DNA of 64,000 bases from Niallia sp. Man26 (GCF_022049065.2 NZ_CP095743.1:2867001-2931000), one strand, 5' to 3'; counted from the first letter of the stretch, positions 19,870 to 29,286 are shown. The notes: generated by a model not told the origin, from the sequence alone. Made by a program: numbers and translations.

Positions 19870-20223
19870 ATGATGTGGCTATTGCGCTTGCTGTTATTGG
19901 CACTTATCATCTTTATCGTTTATCGCATCCTTTCATATGCTGCAAGTCCTGTACGCAGGCTTGAATTTGCCAAGAGAAGAAACAAGTTTTATATGATTGA
20001 TGACAAAAAAAATATTAGAATGAACTTGGTTTTCACCTACAACGGCTTTTTATTCGAAGGGGAAAAATATGTAAATCCAAATGATCAGAAAACGGTGAGC
20101 AGTATTCTATTATGGCCTGCTGAACCATATGACACTAAACTGCTTGACGGAGATGTACACTTTCTCGAAGAAACACTGAAAGCTGTTTACCCAAATGCAA
20201 AGATAAGTTGGAAAAAGTCCTAA
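19870..20223 (+). CDS. ysdB: sigma-W controlled membrane-anchored protein YsdB
   Basis: 117 residues from the ATG at 19870, 8 nt after GGAGG; a TTG at 19855 overlaps that site. One N-terminal membrane helix (about 3-22, WLLRLLLLALIIFIVYRIL) is followed by a cytosolic domain with FTYNGFLFEGEKYV, like B. subtilis YsdB. Function is unknown; its sigma-W promoter links it to cell-envelope stress. Confidence 0.88.
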   Translation: MMWLLRLLLLALIIFIVYRILSYAASPVRRLEFAKRRNKFYMIDDKKNIRMNLVFTYNGFLFEGEKYVNPNDQKTVSSILLWPAEPYDTKLLDGDVHFLEETLKAVYPNAKISWKKS

Positions 20224-20233
20224 AATAAAAAAC

Positions 20234-20265
20234 AAAAAGCTAAAACGAGTGTTTAGCTTTTTTTT
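20234..20265. terminator. bidirectional terminator between ysdB and the TVP38 gene
   Basis: AAAAAGCTAAA pairs with TTTAGCTTTTT across a short loop, with a T-tract on each strand. The last codons of the minus-strand TVP38 gene lie inside it. Confidence 0.88.
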
Positions 20266-20839
20266 CTTGTTTCTTATCTTTAAAAAATTCATGCCATTTT
20301 ATAATAGTCATTTTCTCTCTCAATACATACACTAATACAGCTAAAGCAAACAGAATGACAATAATCATCGTCGGTGAAAACTGACTGATGAACTGGCCGA
20401 AAATCGTATAGAAAAATGCCAGCGGTATATTAGTCATTAACGAAAATTTCATATAATCCTTGAAATTCTTCGTACGTTCAAGCAAACAAAAATTCAATAA
20501 ATGATAATGGATAAAAGGAATCAGCCTTAATACGGCCACCTGCCCAGTCGTTAGATTGCGATATTCTCCAAACCACTTTTTCTTCAAACCGCTAAGTCGT
20601 TGACGTGTTTTAGGCATTCTGTTGATAACAAGAAAGAAAAACAGGCAATTCACTGTCAGTCCTATGACCGAATAAATCGTACCGAATGTTACGCCAAAAA
20701 GCACTCCTCCAGCAATACATACAAGCATTGGCGGAATAAATAACACTTGCCTTAACGTATGGAAGAGAATAAACGCAATAGGTGCAAGCACCCCGCCTAA
20801 TTCTACCATGACAAATAGCATTGATAATTGGTCTTCCAT
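20240..20839 (-). CDS. ytxB: TVP38/TMEM64 family membrane protein
   Basis: 199 residues with the TVP38/DedA-superfamily core (FIPPMLVCIAGGVLFGVTFGTIYS, about 33-57; LRLIPFIHYHLLNF, about 104-117) and about five membrane helices. Such proteins act in lipid or substrate transport across membranes; the exact role here is unknown. It ends with a lysine-rich tail. In B. subtilis ytxB stands near thrS and ytxC; here it is beside ysdA. The ATG at 20839 follows AAGGTGAT. Its stop codon is inside the terminator hairpin. Confidence 0.82.
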   Translation of the reverse strand: MEDQLSMLFVMVELGGVLAPIAFILFHTLRQVLFIPPMLVCIAGGVLFGVTFGTIYSVIGLTVNCLFFFLVINRMPKTRQRLSGLKKKWFGEYRNLTTGQVAVLRLIPFIHYHLLNFCLLERTKNFKDYMKFSLMTNIPLAFFYTIFGQFISQFSPTMIIVILFALAVLVYVLREKMTIIKWHEFFKDKKQEKKAKHSF

Positions 20840-20902
20840 TCTATCACCTTCAATTGTAAGAGAATCATGCTGTTAGTAAAGTGTATAGCCAAACCTTCAA
20901 AT

Positions 20903-21178
20903 TTATGCTAATTCCTTTAATATAAAAATAAAAGCTATTGTTTCGACAACAGCTAGCAGCGGCAATCCTACTTTAAAAGCAGCATGCTTTGTTTTATGGC
21001 GAAATTGCTTCATTCCCGCAGTCATTCCTAATGCACCGAAAAAAACGGCTATTGTCCACAAGTTTTGTTCACTTATACGATAAGCATGTCTTCTTGCTCT
21101 GTCTTTATCTATTTTCATCACAAGATACCCAGAAAGATTAATAAGAAGCCAATACAGACAAACGATTTTAATAGTCAT
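20903..21178 (-). CDS. ysdA: DUF1294 family membrane protein
   Basis: 91 residues, DUF1294: an N-terminal helix (about 4-22), the family motif DKDRARRHAYRISE (about 24-37), then two more hydrophobic helices (about 41-56 and 68-87). Function unknown. It lies downstream of rplT as in B. subtilis, but the rplT terminator separates them. ATG at 21178 follows GGGAGAGGGG. Confidence 0.88.
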   Translation of the reverse strand: MTIKIVCLYWLLINLSGYLVMKIDKDRARRHAYRISEQNLWTIAVFFGALGMTAGMKQFRHKTKHAAFKVGLPLLAVVETIAFIFILKELA

Positions 21179-21209
21179 TGCCCCTCTCCCTTTCCTTAAA
21201 TCTATATAA

Positions 21210-21240
21210 ATAAAAAGAAGGCATGAACCATGCCTTCTTT
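21210..21240 (-). terminator. intrinsic terminator of infC-rpmI-rplT
   Basis: A perfect 12-bp stem (21214-21225 with 21229-21240, loop of 3) followed by Ts on the minus strand. Confidence 0.92.
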
Positions 21241-21256
21241 GTTAAGCTTAAAAAGC

Positions 21257-21613
21257 TTATTTAATGTTTTGTTTAGCAACAGTTGCTAATTCAGCAAATG
21301 CTTTTTCATCGCTTACAGCAAGCTCAGCAAGCATTTTGCGGTTTACTTCGATACCAGCAACTTTCAATCCGTGCATTAAACGGCTGTAAGAAAGACCGTT
21401 GATGCGTGCTGCTGCGTTGATACGAGTAATCCAAAGTTTGCGGAAGTCGCGTTTTTTCTGACGACGATCGCGGTATGCATACATTAGGGATTTCATAACC
21501 TGTTGGTTAGCAACTTTGTATAATGTATGTTTTGAACCGAAATAACCTTTAGCTAATTTAAGAACTTTTTTACGACGTTTGCGTGTAACTGTACCGCCTT
21601 TAACACGTGGCAT
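21257..21613 (-). CDS. rplT: 50S ribosomal protein L20
   Basis: 118 residues, one less than usual. The basic N-terminal extension ([24 protein letters not shown]) and the globular domain are complete. L20 binds 23S rRNA early in 50S assembly and, as known in Bacillus, represses its own operon by binding the infC leader. It is the last gene of the infC-rpmI-rplT operon and begins 26 bp after rpmI. Confidence 0.98.
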   Translation of the reverse strand: MPRVKGGTVTRKRRKKVLKLAKGYFGSKHTLYKVANQQVMKSLMYAYRDRRQKKRDFRKLWITRINAAARINGLSYSRLMHGLKVAGIEVNRKMLAELAVSDEKAFAELATVAKQNIK

Positions 21614-21639
21614 ATTATTTCCCTCCTATTTAGAAAAAA

Positions 21640-21840
21640 TTACTTAATGTTGTCTAATAAATGACGAATGCGTTTGTAATCTCCTGAAGATACTAAAGAA
21701 CCTTTACGAAGCTTACGTTTTTGTTTTGTAGATTTGTTAGCGAATAAATGGCTAGTGTAAGCATGTGAACGTTTTAATTTACCAGAGCCGGTTTTTTTGA
21801 AACGTTTTGCTGCTCCACGGTGAGTTTTCATTTTTGGCAT
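21640..21840 (-). CDS. rpmI: 50S ribosomal protein L35
   Basis: 66 residues, full length, with the L35 signature [22 protein letters not shown] small basic protein of the large subunit. It lies 17 bp after infC; the ATG follows GGAGGA. Confidence 0.98.
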   Translation of the reverse strand: MPKMKTHRGAAKRFKKTGSGKLKRSHAYTSHLFANKSTKQKRKLRKGSLVSSGDYKRIRHLLDNIK

Positions 21841-21857
21841 TTCGTATTCCTCCTCGT

Positions 21858-22373
21858 TTACTTGTCGTTTTTAGGCGCTAAAGTCATGAACATGCTTCGG
21901 CCGTCCATTTTAGGATGTGATTCCACAGTGGCAACTTCTGTACAAGCTTCCGCAAAGCGAACTAGTACACGTTGACCGATTTCCTTATGTGTAATGGCAC
22001 GTCCTTTAAAACGGATGGATGCCTTTACTTTATCGCCCTTTTCCAGGAACTTTATTGCATTGCGAAGCTTTGTATTAAAGTCATGCTCATCAATAGTCGG
22101 ACTAAGGCGAACCTCTTTGATATTAATGATTTTTTGATTTTTACGTGCTTCTTTTTCCTTCTTTTGCTGTTCAAACTTATATTTCCCGTAGTCCATGATA
22201 CGAGCTACTGGTGGTTTGGCATTTGGAGCAACAAGAACTACATCAAGATTCACACGTGTTGCAATTTCAAGAGCTTCAAATTTCGTTTTAATGCCAAGCT
22301 GTTCACCGTTTTGGTCAATAAGACGAACTTCTCGAGCACGAATACCTTCATTTAAAATCATATCTTTGCTAAT
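21858..22373 (-). CDS. infC: translation initiation factor IF-3 (AUU start)
   Basis: 171 residues when read from ATT at 22371-22373. GGAGG lies 9 nt before this ATT, and the N-terminus (M)[18 protein letters not shown] then aligns with B. subtilis IF3. The first ATG (22361) is 21 nt from GGAGG, too far. Rare AUU starts in infC are known, because IF3 itself rejects them and so limits its own synthesis. N-domain (to about 75), linker [11 protein letters not shown]-domain with [11 protein letters not shown]. It prevents 50S joining and checks start codons. Confidence 0.95.
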   Translation of the reverse strand: MSKDMILNEGIRAREVRLIDQNGEQLGIKTKFEALEIATRVNLDVVLVAPNAKPPVARIMDYGKYKFEQQKKEKEARKNQKIINIKEVRLSPTIDEHDFNTKLRNAIKFLEKGDKVKASIRFKGRAITHKEIGQRVLVRFAEACTEVATVESHPKMDGRSMFMTLAPKNDK

Positions 22374-22673
22374 AGTTAAACACCTCCAAGGTTAATTGAC
22401 GAATACAACGTTCGGGTCAAGACCTTATCAAGAAAAGCTTCGCGTCCTTTTCTGTGCTAAGTACCAATTGACACTTGACTCCCCAGTTGAAATCGCAAAT
22501 TTGGATTTGCATCCAAAATAAAAAGTGTGGGCGACTCAAATCACCCACACTTACGATAACCATAGTAAGACCTAAATTGTTTACGTAATACCTGTTAACT
22601 ACTTGGAATCCGTGTCAATCAGGTGAGAAGCGGGTGCTTCTTCTTTTCCTCAGAACTTTATATTCAATTTACC
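22374..22673 (-). ncRNA. L20-type leader of infC-rpmI-rplT
   Basis: About 300 nt of untranslated leader separates the promoter from infC. Near its 5' end is GCACCCGCTTCTCACCTGAT (minus strand, about 22620-22639) and later a strong terminator, the layout of the Bacillus L20 leader in which excess L20 stabilises the terminator. Identification rests on position, length and layout; no covariance search was possible. Confidence 0.75.
22515..22552 (-). terminator. regulatory terminator inside the infC leader
   Basis: AAGTGTGGG (minus strand) pairs with CCCACACTT across 12 nt and is followed by TTTATTTT. Its position about 140 nt before infC fits an attenuator rather than an end-of-operon terminator. 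Confidence 0.88.
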
Positions 22674-22679
22674 TTAGTA

Positions 22680-22709
22680 ACTATATCACAGTCGAAATGG
22701 ATAAGTCAA
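22680..22709 (-). promoter_or_regulatory. sigma-A promoter of the infC operon
   Basis: TTGACT (22704-22709) and TATAGT (22680-22685), 18-bp spacer, minus strand. Confidence 0.75.
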
Positions 22710-22821
22710 CGAAAGAATTATCACAACGAAAAAAATTTTATCAAAGTTCTTGCGTTATTGCAATACTTTTTGCATAATTTCCTGTTTTTTCGGTACATCA
22801 CCGTTTTTTGGAAAGTACTTT

Positions 22822-24753
22822 TTATCTTTTTACTTCGTCCAAAAGAGCTTGCAGGAAGGAATCGAAAGGAATAGTTTCAGACTTCTGCTCTCCGTATTTA
22901 CGAACATTGACTGCATTTTCTTCCACTTCCTTGTCACCTACAACAAGCATATAAGGGATTTTTTGCATTTGTGCTTCCCTGATTTTGTAACCAATTTTTT
23001 CATCACGCTCATCAAGCTCCACACGGAACCCTTGATTTTGAAGCTGCTCTTGCACTTGCTTCGCATAATCAAAATGAACAGAAGGAGATACTGGAATCAC
23101 TTGAACTTGTACAGGAGCAAGCCATGTTGGGAATGCACCTTTGTATTCTTCAATCAAGAATGCGATGAATCTCTCCATTGTCGATACAACACCTCTGTGG
23201 ATAACAACAGGACGGTGTTGTTTGCCGTCTTCGCCGACATATGTTAAATCAAAACGCTCTGGCAATAAGAAGTCAAGCTGAACAGTAGACAAAGTCTCGT
23301 CTTTGCCAAGAGCAGTCTTAACCTGAACGTCAAGCTTCGGTCCATAGAATGCTGCTTCTCCTTCAGCTTCGTAGTAATCCAAGCCAAGATCATCCATCGC
23401 TTCTTTCAACATGCTTTGTGCTTTGTTCCACATTTCATCATCGTCGAAATATTTCTCTGTATCCTGCGGATCACGATAAGACAAACGGAAAGAATAATCT
23501 GTCAGATTGAAGTCTTTGTAAACATCCAGCACAAGGTTTACAACGCGTTTGAATTCATCCTTAATTTGATCAGGACGGACAAAGATATGAGCATCATTCA
23601 AAGTCATCCCGCGGACACGCTGAAGTCCAGATAGGGCTCCAGACATTTCGTAGCGGTGCATTGTTCCAAGCTCGGCAATACGAATAGGAAGCTCTCTGTA
23701 GCTGTGAATATCATTTTTGTACACAACCATATGATGCGGGCAGTTCATCGGACGAAGAACTAGCTGCTCATTATCCATATCCATTACAGGGAACATATCC
23801 TCTTGGTAATGATCCCAGTGGCCGGAAGTCTTATAAAGATCAACACTACCCATGATTGGTGTATAGACATGCTGATAGCCTAATCTTTCTTCTTTATCGA
23901 CAATGTATCTTTCCAAAATTCGTCTGATTGTTGCACCTTTAGGAAGCCATAACGGCAGGCCTTGTCCAACTTTTTGAGAAGTCATGAACAGATCAAGCTC
24001 TTTTCCGATTTTACGGTGATCTCTTTCCTTCGCTTCTTCCAATAGACGAAGATGCTCATTAAGATCTGCTTTCTTGAAGAAGGCAGTTCCATAAATACGC
24101 TGAAGCATTTTATTGTCACTATTGCCTCTCCAGTAAGCTCCTGCAATGTTCAATAGTTTGAATTCTTTCAGTTTACCTGTAGAAGGCACATGCACACCGC
24201 GGCAAAGGTCAATAAATTCACCTTGCTCATACAATGTAACTGTCTCATTTGCCGGAATTGCTTCAATCAGCTCCAGCTTGTACTCATCATCCATTTCTGT
24301 AAAGAGCTTAACTGCATCATCGCGGCTTACTTCTTTACGAACGATCTCCAAGTTCTCATTAATGATTTTAGACATTTCCTTTTCAATTAAAGGCAAATCT
24401 TCTGGTGTAAGTGATTTGTCCAAGTCGATATCATAATAAAAACCACCTTCAATAACAGGACCTACTCCAAGCTTTACATTACCATGCAGCCTTTTAATAG
24501 CTTGTGCCATCAAGTGGGCAGTACTGTGGCGAAGAATCTCCAATGCCTCTTCTCTCTCAGGTGTAATGATTTCAAAAGAAGCATCCTCAAGGATTGGTCT
24601 TCTTAAGTCATATAATCCACCGTTAACTTTACCGGCAAGAGCTTTTTTCTTTAGTCCAGGGCTGATGGATGCTGCGATATCTTCAGTAGTTGTGCCTGCA
24701 GCAAACTCCTTTACTGCTCCATCTGGAAATGTAATTTTTATCATTTCTGACAT
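22822..24753 (-). CDS. thrS: threonine--tRNA ligase
   Basis: 643 residues. Domains: TGS (about 1-65), editing domain with the [10 protein letters not shown] and HVPSTG metal/substrate motifs (about 66-225), class II core (about 240-530; MNCPHH at about 337, the zinc cysteine region; motif 2 around [19 protein letters not shown]; motif 3 [15 protein letters not shown]), and the anticodon-binding domain (about 540-640). It charges tRNA-Thr. ATG at 24753 follows AAGGAGGAAA. Expression is set by the T-box upstream. Confidence 0.98.
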   Translation of the reverse strand: MSEMIKITFPDGAVKEFAAGTTTEDIAASISPGLKKKALAGKVNGGLYDLRRPILEDASFEIITPEREEALEILRHSTAHLMAQAIKRLHGNVKLGVGPVIEGGFYYDIDLDKSLTPEDLPLIEKEMSKIINENLEIVRKEVSRDDAVKLFTEMDDEYKLELIEAIPANETVTLYEQGEFIDLCRGVHVPSTGKLKEFKLLNIAGAYWRGNSDNKMLQRIYGTAFFKKADLNEHLRLLEEAKERDHRKIGKELDLFMTSQKVGQGLPLWLPKGATIRRILERYIVDKEERLGYQHVYTPIMGSVDLYKTSGHWDHYQEDMFPVMDMDNEQLVLRPMNCPHHMVVYKNDIHSYRELPIRIAELGTMHRYEMSGALSGLQRVRGMTLNDAHIFVRPDQIKDEFKRVVNLVLDVYKDFNLTDYSFRLSYRDPQDTEKYFDDDEMWNKAQSMLKEAMDDLGLDYYEAEGEAAFYGPKLDVQVKTALGKDETLSTVQLDFLLPERFDLTYVGEDGKQHRPVVIHRGVVSTMERFIAFLIEEYKGAFPTWLAPVQVQVIPVSPSVHFDYAKQVQEQLQNQGFRVELDERDEKIGYKIREAQMQKIPYMLVVGDKEVEENAVNVRKYGEQKSETIPFDSFLQALLDEVKR

Positions 24754-24808
24754 GATATTTCCTCCTTCGTTATACTTGTTTATCTTTTCATGTTAAAGGA
24801 CCAGAACG

Positions 24809-25098
24809 CAAAAAAACCCGTCCCTATAGAAAGGGACGAGTTATGTTTATATAATTCGTGGTTCCACCCTAATTCCCGCTCATCCCACTATGGGCATAAA
24901 CGGCTTTAGTTAAGCAGATAACGGCTGCGGTCCGCCAAACCAATAATAAGGGGGTTTCCCTGTTCCTGGCTGAAGTTTAAAGGTGGTAAGCAATTCTCAT
25001 CGTGTTAGGAAGCTCCCAGCTAATGCTTCCCTCTCTTAAAACCGTACAAGAAAACTATTGTCCTTATCATAACATGTATTCGATATAGTTATTTTATG
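24809..25098 (-). ncRNA. T-box leader of thrS (tRNA-Thr responsive)
   Basis: T-box sequence AGGGTGGAACCACG at 24857-24870 on the minus strand, then a terminator stem CTCGTCCCT/AGGGACGGG and seven Ts (24811-24842). The leader begins about 25098. ACC triplets occur in TTACCACC (around 24981-24988) and one is the likely Thr specifier. Confidence 0.9.
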
Positions 25099-25104
25099 TA
25101 CGTT

Positions 25105-25133
25105 ATTATATGCTTTATGTTTTATAATTGCAA
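25105..25133 (-). promoter_or_regulatory. sigma-A promoter of the thrS T-box transcript
   Basis: TTGCAA (25128-25133) and TATAAT (25105-25110) with 17-bp spacing on the minus strand, starting 33 bp after the ytxC stop. Confidence 0.75.
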
Positions 25134-25165
25134 GTAGCCGCGATTCATTTTTTTCTCAATAGTTA

Positions 25166-26020
25166 TTAGAATGTGTGCGGTGTTCCTTGAAAAAATTCCT
25201 CCTTGTCCAGAACGCTGACTCTCTCTTCAAAGATGTTCATGATAGTGCGAACGATTGGCTGCTCGCGGTCTTCTGTGTACAGGTGAATCGTTTTTGGCGC
25301 AAGGGATAGAAGCGGACCGATTGAAAATGGATCAATATAGACAGATTGATAGGCAAACATCTTGCTGTCGAGTATTTTCATTAAATCCTGCTGAGAGAGT
25401 TCCCGATATTCTGAATCATAAAATTGAATTTCTAAGTCGACAAGCACATGAATCGTCTGGACCTTAGGTTTACGTTCTGCAAGAAAGTCCCTTAACGTCT
25501 GAATGAACACTTGATACTCCTGTTCCATCTTATATTCATCAATGGCGATTTCCACATAGCCATGCAGCTTTTGGGTATAGTCCTGCAGCCGGAATGTCAC
25601 AAAGCTATCGAAAGAAAAAGAAAGATTTTCTTTCAGCAGGTCACCAATGGCATGATCGAGACACTCGTGTAAATGAAGCTTGCCAAGCAGGCTTGCTAAA
25701 TCCTTTCTTTCTTTTTCAAGCAGACTGTGGAGAATCTCAAGAATATGGCGCTGCTCCGCTTCATCTGTATAATAGTATTGCTCTGTCAATACTTGCCTTG
25801 CCCACTCCTCTGATTTGTAGTGAAGAATAAACTCCCCTAAAACCATTTTAAGTGTTTCGATAAACAAATTATTTTGCTCAGCACTCCAGCTGAACTTCAA
25901 GCGAAATTCCTGTTCTTCTTGAATGGAACTGATGCCCCAATTCGGATATTTATGTTTAAGATTGATCAGCCTAAGCAATTTTTCTCCATCGCCTTTTTTT
26001 TGAAAAATGACTTCAATCAA
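25166..26020 (-). CDS. ytxC: sporulation protein YtxC
   Basis: 284 residues from TTG at 26020, with AAAGGGGGG just upstream; the family is about 281 residues. The open frame extends 42 codons further but would overlap the dnaI terminator region. It matches the YtxC family by position between thrS and dnaI and by composition (rich in aromatic and acidic residues, no membrane helix). Its molecular role is not known. A terminator after dnaI implies its own promoter; a sigma-E-like string is present but weak. Confidence 0.82.
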   Translation of the reverse strand: MIEVIFQKKGDGEKLLRLINLKHKYPNWGISSIQEEQEFRLKFSWSAEQNNLFIETLKMVLGEFILHYKSEEWARQVLTEQYYYTDEAEQRHILEILHSLLEKERKDLASLLGKLHLHECLDHAIGDLLKENLSFSFDSFVTFRLQDYTQKLHGYVEIAIDEYKMEQEYQVFIQTLRDFLAERKPKVQTIHVLVDLEIQFYDSEYRELSQQDLMKILDSKMFAYQSVYIDPFSIGPLLSLAPKTIHLYTEDREQPIVRTIMNIFEERVSVLDKEEFFQGTPHTF

Positions 26021-26107
26021 TCGTAACCCCCCTTTGTGAAAAAAATCCTTGTTAGAATGTATATGGGGAAACACAAAAAAATAGAAGTGGTGACGATAAT
26101 CTTCACA

Positions 26108-26143
26108 AGAAAAAGGCAGGCTCAAATGTTTTAAGCCTGCCTT
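26108..26143 (-). terminator. intrinsic terminator of dnaB-dnaI
   Basis: AAGGCAGGCT pairs with AGCCTGCCTT and is followed by TTTCTT on the minus strand, 9 bp after the dnaI stop. Confidence 0.88.
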
Positions 26144-26151
26144 CATAAAGG

Positions 26152-27081
26152 TTATTTACGCTTATTTTCGCCTCTCAGATGAACTGGTTCTGCCAAGTAT
26201 CTGATTCTTTCCATTACCCGCATCGCCTTCATTTTCTCCTCTTCACCGCGCTGTGAATAAGTGAGATGGTATTCTAAACCTGCAAAATCAAAGTTCGAGC
26301 TGAATAATGTCGGCAGATTTTCTAGCATTCTAAACTGCAAAATTGGTCCTAAAACTTCATCCCGTATCCAGCTTGACATCGTCTCTGCCCCAATATCATC
26401 AAGCATCAGGACTGGTTCTCTTTTAATGCTCTCAATTTTGTCATTTAATGAGTTATCAGCAATAGAACTCTTCATTTCCCTGAATAGTTCCGGCACATAC
26501 ACAATCATGGAAGAAACCTGCATTTGCGAAAGCTCATTAGCAATTGCGCCAAGCATATAGGATTTTCCTACACCAAACTCACCAAAGAAATACAGACCTT
26601 TCTGCCGAATTCCAGGTTCGTATTGTTTTACGAAATTAATTGCTGCCCTAACCGCCTGGGCACGCTCTTGGCCTATGTCCAGATTGTTGAATGATGCCTT
26701 GAGAATATCCTTAGGCACATGCAAGCTCCGAATAAGCTTTTCCTTTTTCTTTTGGCTGTCTTCCATTATCTTGCGCGGGCAGACATCATATTGAATGTCA
26801 ATAGCTCCTCTGTTAATTACCAGCTTCGGATGATATCCCTGCATCATGTTAATGCACTCACCTAAACTAGGACAGCTTCGGCACTCTTTGCTTTGGTTTG
26901 CATACTCATACAGCTTCATCATGCCTGTTTCCAGCATACGCGGGGTGATAGAATCCTCCTGCTCTTCTAGGAATGATTTAACATCAGGGTGATTCAGCAC
27001 CTGCTCCTTCATAGCCTTATACCTCTCTTGAAAGCCGCCGTTTGCTCCAAGCTTACGAAGAGTATCATTAATGCTTTCCAT
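26152..27081 (-). CDS. dnaI: primosomal protein DnaI, helicase loader
   Basis: 309 residues. The N-terminal zinc-binding domain has C67, C70, C76 and C101; the C-terminal AAA+ domain has Walker A GEFGVGKS (167-174) and Walker B VLMLDDIGAE. DnaI loads the replicative helicase DnaC onto DNA with DnaB and DnaD. It follows dnaB by 13 bp and is the last gene before a terminator. Confidence 0.96.
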   Translation of the reverse strand: MESINDTLRKLGANGGFQERYKAMKEQVLNHPDVKSFLEEQEDSITPRMLETGMMKLYEYANQSKECRSCPSLGECINMMQGYHPKLVINRGAIDIQYDVCPRKIMEDSQKKKEKLIRSLHVPKDILKASFNNLDIGQERAQAVRAAINFVKQYEPGIRQKGLYFFGEFGVGKSYMLGAIANELSQMQVSSMIVYVPELFREMKSSIADNSLNDKIESIKREPVLMLDDIGAETMSSWIRDEVLGPILQFRMLENLPTLFSSNFDFAGLEYHLTYSQRGEEEKMKAMRVMERIRYLAEPVHLRGENKRK

Positions 27082-27094
27082 ATTCGTTCACCAC

Positions 27095-28507
27095 CTATTT
27101 CCTTAAGTTTTTTATTTCCTCTTCTAATTCTTTTAGTACGTCGTTATCTACATTCTCCGTATTTGCTTTTTCCGGGGCATCCACTTTTGCATCAGCGGTT
27201 TTGTCCACTCCAAACCATTCCGGAATTTTCTCTTTCCGAATGACTTTCCTCGCTGCTTTATTATTGCTGGTTGTATTTTTTCCATTTGCCCAATCTGAAT
27301 ACTGCTGATGCTCTCGTTTAGCGAGCTCCATCGCAGCCTTAACAGTTTGGATTTTCTTTCTCACCCATTGGCCAGCGATTTTTTCTACGTAGCCCTTCGT
27401 CAGCTTCATATCTGTTTTCAGCATGACATAATGTATCAAAACGTTAATGACACCAGGAGGGAGCTTTTGGGAAAACATAATTTCTTCAATAATTTGAAGG
27501 TCTGCTTTTGAGGGTTCCGCTCCGCCTCCAATATCTTTCAAGAACTGCCTTGGTGAAGTATTATCGAGATAATAAAGGAATTCTTCTTCTTTTGATTTTG
27601 GGGCTTCTGTCTGTGTCTGCCACTGAACTGGCTGCGTTCTGTCCACTAACAGCGGATATTTTCCGCCATGCTGAAATTGATACCAGTCTCTTGCGGCTAT
27701 TCTCAGCTCTTCTATATCAATTTCATCGTTTGGATTAATGGCACTCATCACGATATTCTTCATTTCAATCGGATTAATTCCATACAAAAAGGATAATGTT
27801 TGAATGGCTTCCTTTACCTTAGTTGTTATCGCCTTTTTGGAAAGGAAGGATTCATTCAATCCTGCAAGAAGAAGATCAAAATCAAAATCGTTGTTCTCGA
27901 TTTTAATGCTTTTCTGCTCTCTTTTGCCGATAAGGATGGTTTCCTCATCTAACATCTCGCCGCCTTCCCATTCATATGTCGATCGAACGACACTGGAATG
28001 ATCAGACATGAATACATCCTGAAACGCCTTCGTGACCGGCTTGTACTCTTTCTCATCAAGCTTGCGTTCTTCTGCAAAGAAGTTCTTCAGCCTGTTATAT
28101 TGGGCTTTCCCTATTTTTCGAAAAAGATAAACATTTAGTATGCCATCAAGAAAAAACTGTTCAGGTGTTAATGGCGGCTGTAACTCATAAATGAAGGAGC
28201 GATTTTCTCCTTCCTTTTTCATATATGTCTTAAGAAGTCCGATTCCTTCCAGCTTTGATCTTGCAGCATATATTTCCTTCAAGCCGCAATCCATAAAGTT
28301 CATGAGGCTGTGATGGGAATGATCAGTTGACCATAGACGGTTTTCCTCTACCTCTCCCCATAAGGTCATATACAGGCCAAGACAGGATGTCCCGATAAGC
28401 GGCTGATACAAAAAGGTGATTACCTTCCGGTCATACTCACTTAATAGTCCGTTTGTCGATACTTGATATCTGTCGATTGGAAGCAAGTCCTGCCAATGCT
28501 GTGACAT
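27095..28507 (-). CDS. dnaB: replication initiation and membrane attachment protein DnaB
   Basis: 470 residues from the ATG at 28507, 8 nt after AAAGGAG; a GTG three codons upstream overlaps that site. This is the Bacillus DnaB (helicase co-loader), not the E. coli helicase. N-terminal winged-helix domain (to about 115, LYQPLIGTSCLGLYMTLWGE) and DnaB/DnaD-type helical domain (about 290-410, FLKDIGGGAEPSKADL, LPPGVINVLIHYVM). The C-terminus is charged and unstructured. It works with DnaD and DnaI at oriC and at restart sites. Confidence 0.95.
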   Translation of the reverse strand: MSQHWQDLLPIDRYQVSTNGLLSEYDRKVITFLYQPLIGTSCLGLYMTLWGEVEENRLWSTDHSHHSLMNFMDCGLKEIYAARSKLEGIGLLKTYMKKEGENRSFIYELQPPLTPEQFFLDGILNVYLFRKIGKAQYNRLKNFFAEERKLDEKEYKPVTKAFQDVFMSDHSSVVRSTYEWEGGEMLDEETILIGKREQKSIKIENNDFDFDLLLAGLNESFLSKKAITTKVKEAIQTLSFLYGINPIEMKNIVMSAINPNDEIDIEELRIAARDWYQFQHGGKYPLLVDRTQPVQWQTQTEAPKSKEEEFLYYLDNTSPRQFLKDIGGGAEPSKADLQIIEEIMFSQKLPPGVINVLIHYVMLKTDMKLTKGYVEKIAGQWVRKKIQTVKAAMELAKREHQQYSDWANGKNTTSNNKAARKVIRKEKIPEWFGVDKTADAKVDAPEKANTENVDNDVLKELEEEIKNLRK

Positions 28508-28580
28508 AACCGTCACTCCTTTGCTATTATTGCTTAAAAAGGCTGTAAAGACTTAGCAGGTTAGAGCCTAAAACAAAGTC

Positions 28581-28613
28581 AAAAAAGAGCCAAAGAATCC
28601 TTCAGCTCCTTTT
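28581..28613 (-). terminator. intrinsic terminator of nrdR
   Basis: AAGGAGC pairs with GCTCTTT (one G-U) and is followed by a T6 run on the minus strand. Another small hairpin (GTGAC/GTCAC, 28622-28643) lies between it and the nrdR stop. Confidence 0.7.
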
Positions 28614-28663
28614 TCATTTTCAAGTGACCGCTCGAAGTGTCACCTGTGCAGCACCGGTTTGCC

Positions 28664-29119
28664 TTAATTCTTTTTTATCAGCTCTTTCAGTTCCTCTATA
28701 AAAACATTTATATCTTTAAATTGACGGTAAACAGATGCAAAGCGGACATATGCCACTTCATCGACTTCCGCCAAACGATCCATGACCATTTCACCGATGT
28801 CTTCACTATTAATCTCCGAAACGGCGTTGCTTCTAAGTTCCTTTTCAATTTCTGCCGTAATGTCTTCTAGCTGCTTTAAAGCAACAGGCCTTTTTTCGCA
28901 TGCCCTAATGAGACCACGCAGAATCTTGTCACGGCTGAACTCTTCTCGAGTTCCTTCTTTTTTCACAACGATCAACGGTATTTCTTCTACTTTTTCGAAA
29001 GTAGTAAAGCGGTAACCGCACTCTTCGCATTCTCTTCTTCTGCGGATTGAGCGGCTGTCATCAACAGGTCGTGAATCAAGAACACGGTTATTATTATGTT
29101 GACATGAAGGACATCTCAT
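28664..29119 (-). CDS. nrdR: transcriptional repressor NrdR
   Basis: 151 residues. The zinc ribbon uses C3, C6, C31 and C34 ([14 protein letters not shown]) and is followed by an ATP-cone domain (about 49-139, [16 protein letters not shown]). It represses ribonucleotide reductase genes when dATP/ATP is bound. It stands before dnaB-dnaI as in B. subtilis but has a terminator, so it is partly independent. speD and gapB, found upstream in B. subtilis, are missing here. Confidence 0.97.
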   Translation of the reverse strand: MRCPSCQHNNNRVLDSRPVDDSRSIRRRRECEECGYRFTTFEKVEEIPLIVVKKEGTREEFSRDKILRGLIRACEKRPVALKQLEDITAEIEKELRSNAVSEINSEDIGEMVMDRLAEVDEVAYVRFASVYRQFKDINVFIEELKELIKKN

Positions 29120-29171
29120 CTATATCAGCTCCGAATTCATTGTTCGCAATGTATTGATTCCCATTAATATT

Positions 29172-29200
29172 ATCTTATAAAAAAGTGCCAGTTTGTACAA
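29172..29200 (-). promoter_or_regulatory. candidate sigma-A promoter of nrdR
   Basis: TTGTAC (29195-29200) and TAAGAT (29172-29177), 17-bp spacer, minus strand, about 50 bp before nrdR. Confidence 0.5.
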
Positions 29201-29286
29201 GTGATAGAATGAATTAATTATTTCCTGCTTAAAACTTTATGTCCATTTTTTATGGAAACAATGGAAAATGCAGCATATTTCTTCAT

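Noticed and set aside
22785..22806. CGGT/ACCG hairpin with T6 on the plus strand near the end of thrS
   Set aside because: Only four base pairs and on the wrong strand for thrS; no plus-strand gene precedes it.
26021..26107. Possible sigma-E promoter before ytxC (CATATACA with CTATTTT upstream)
   Set aside because: Both boxes match only partly and the spacing is uncertain.
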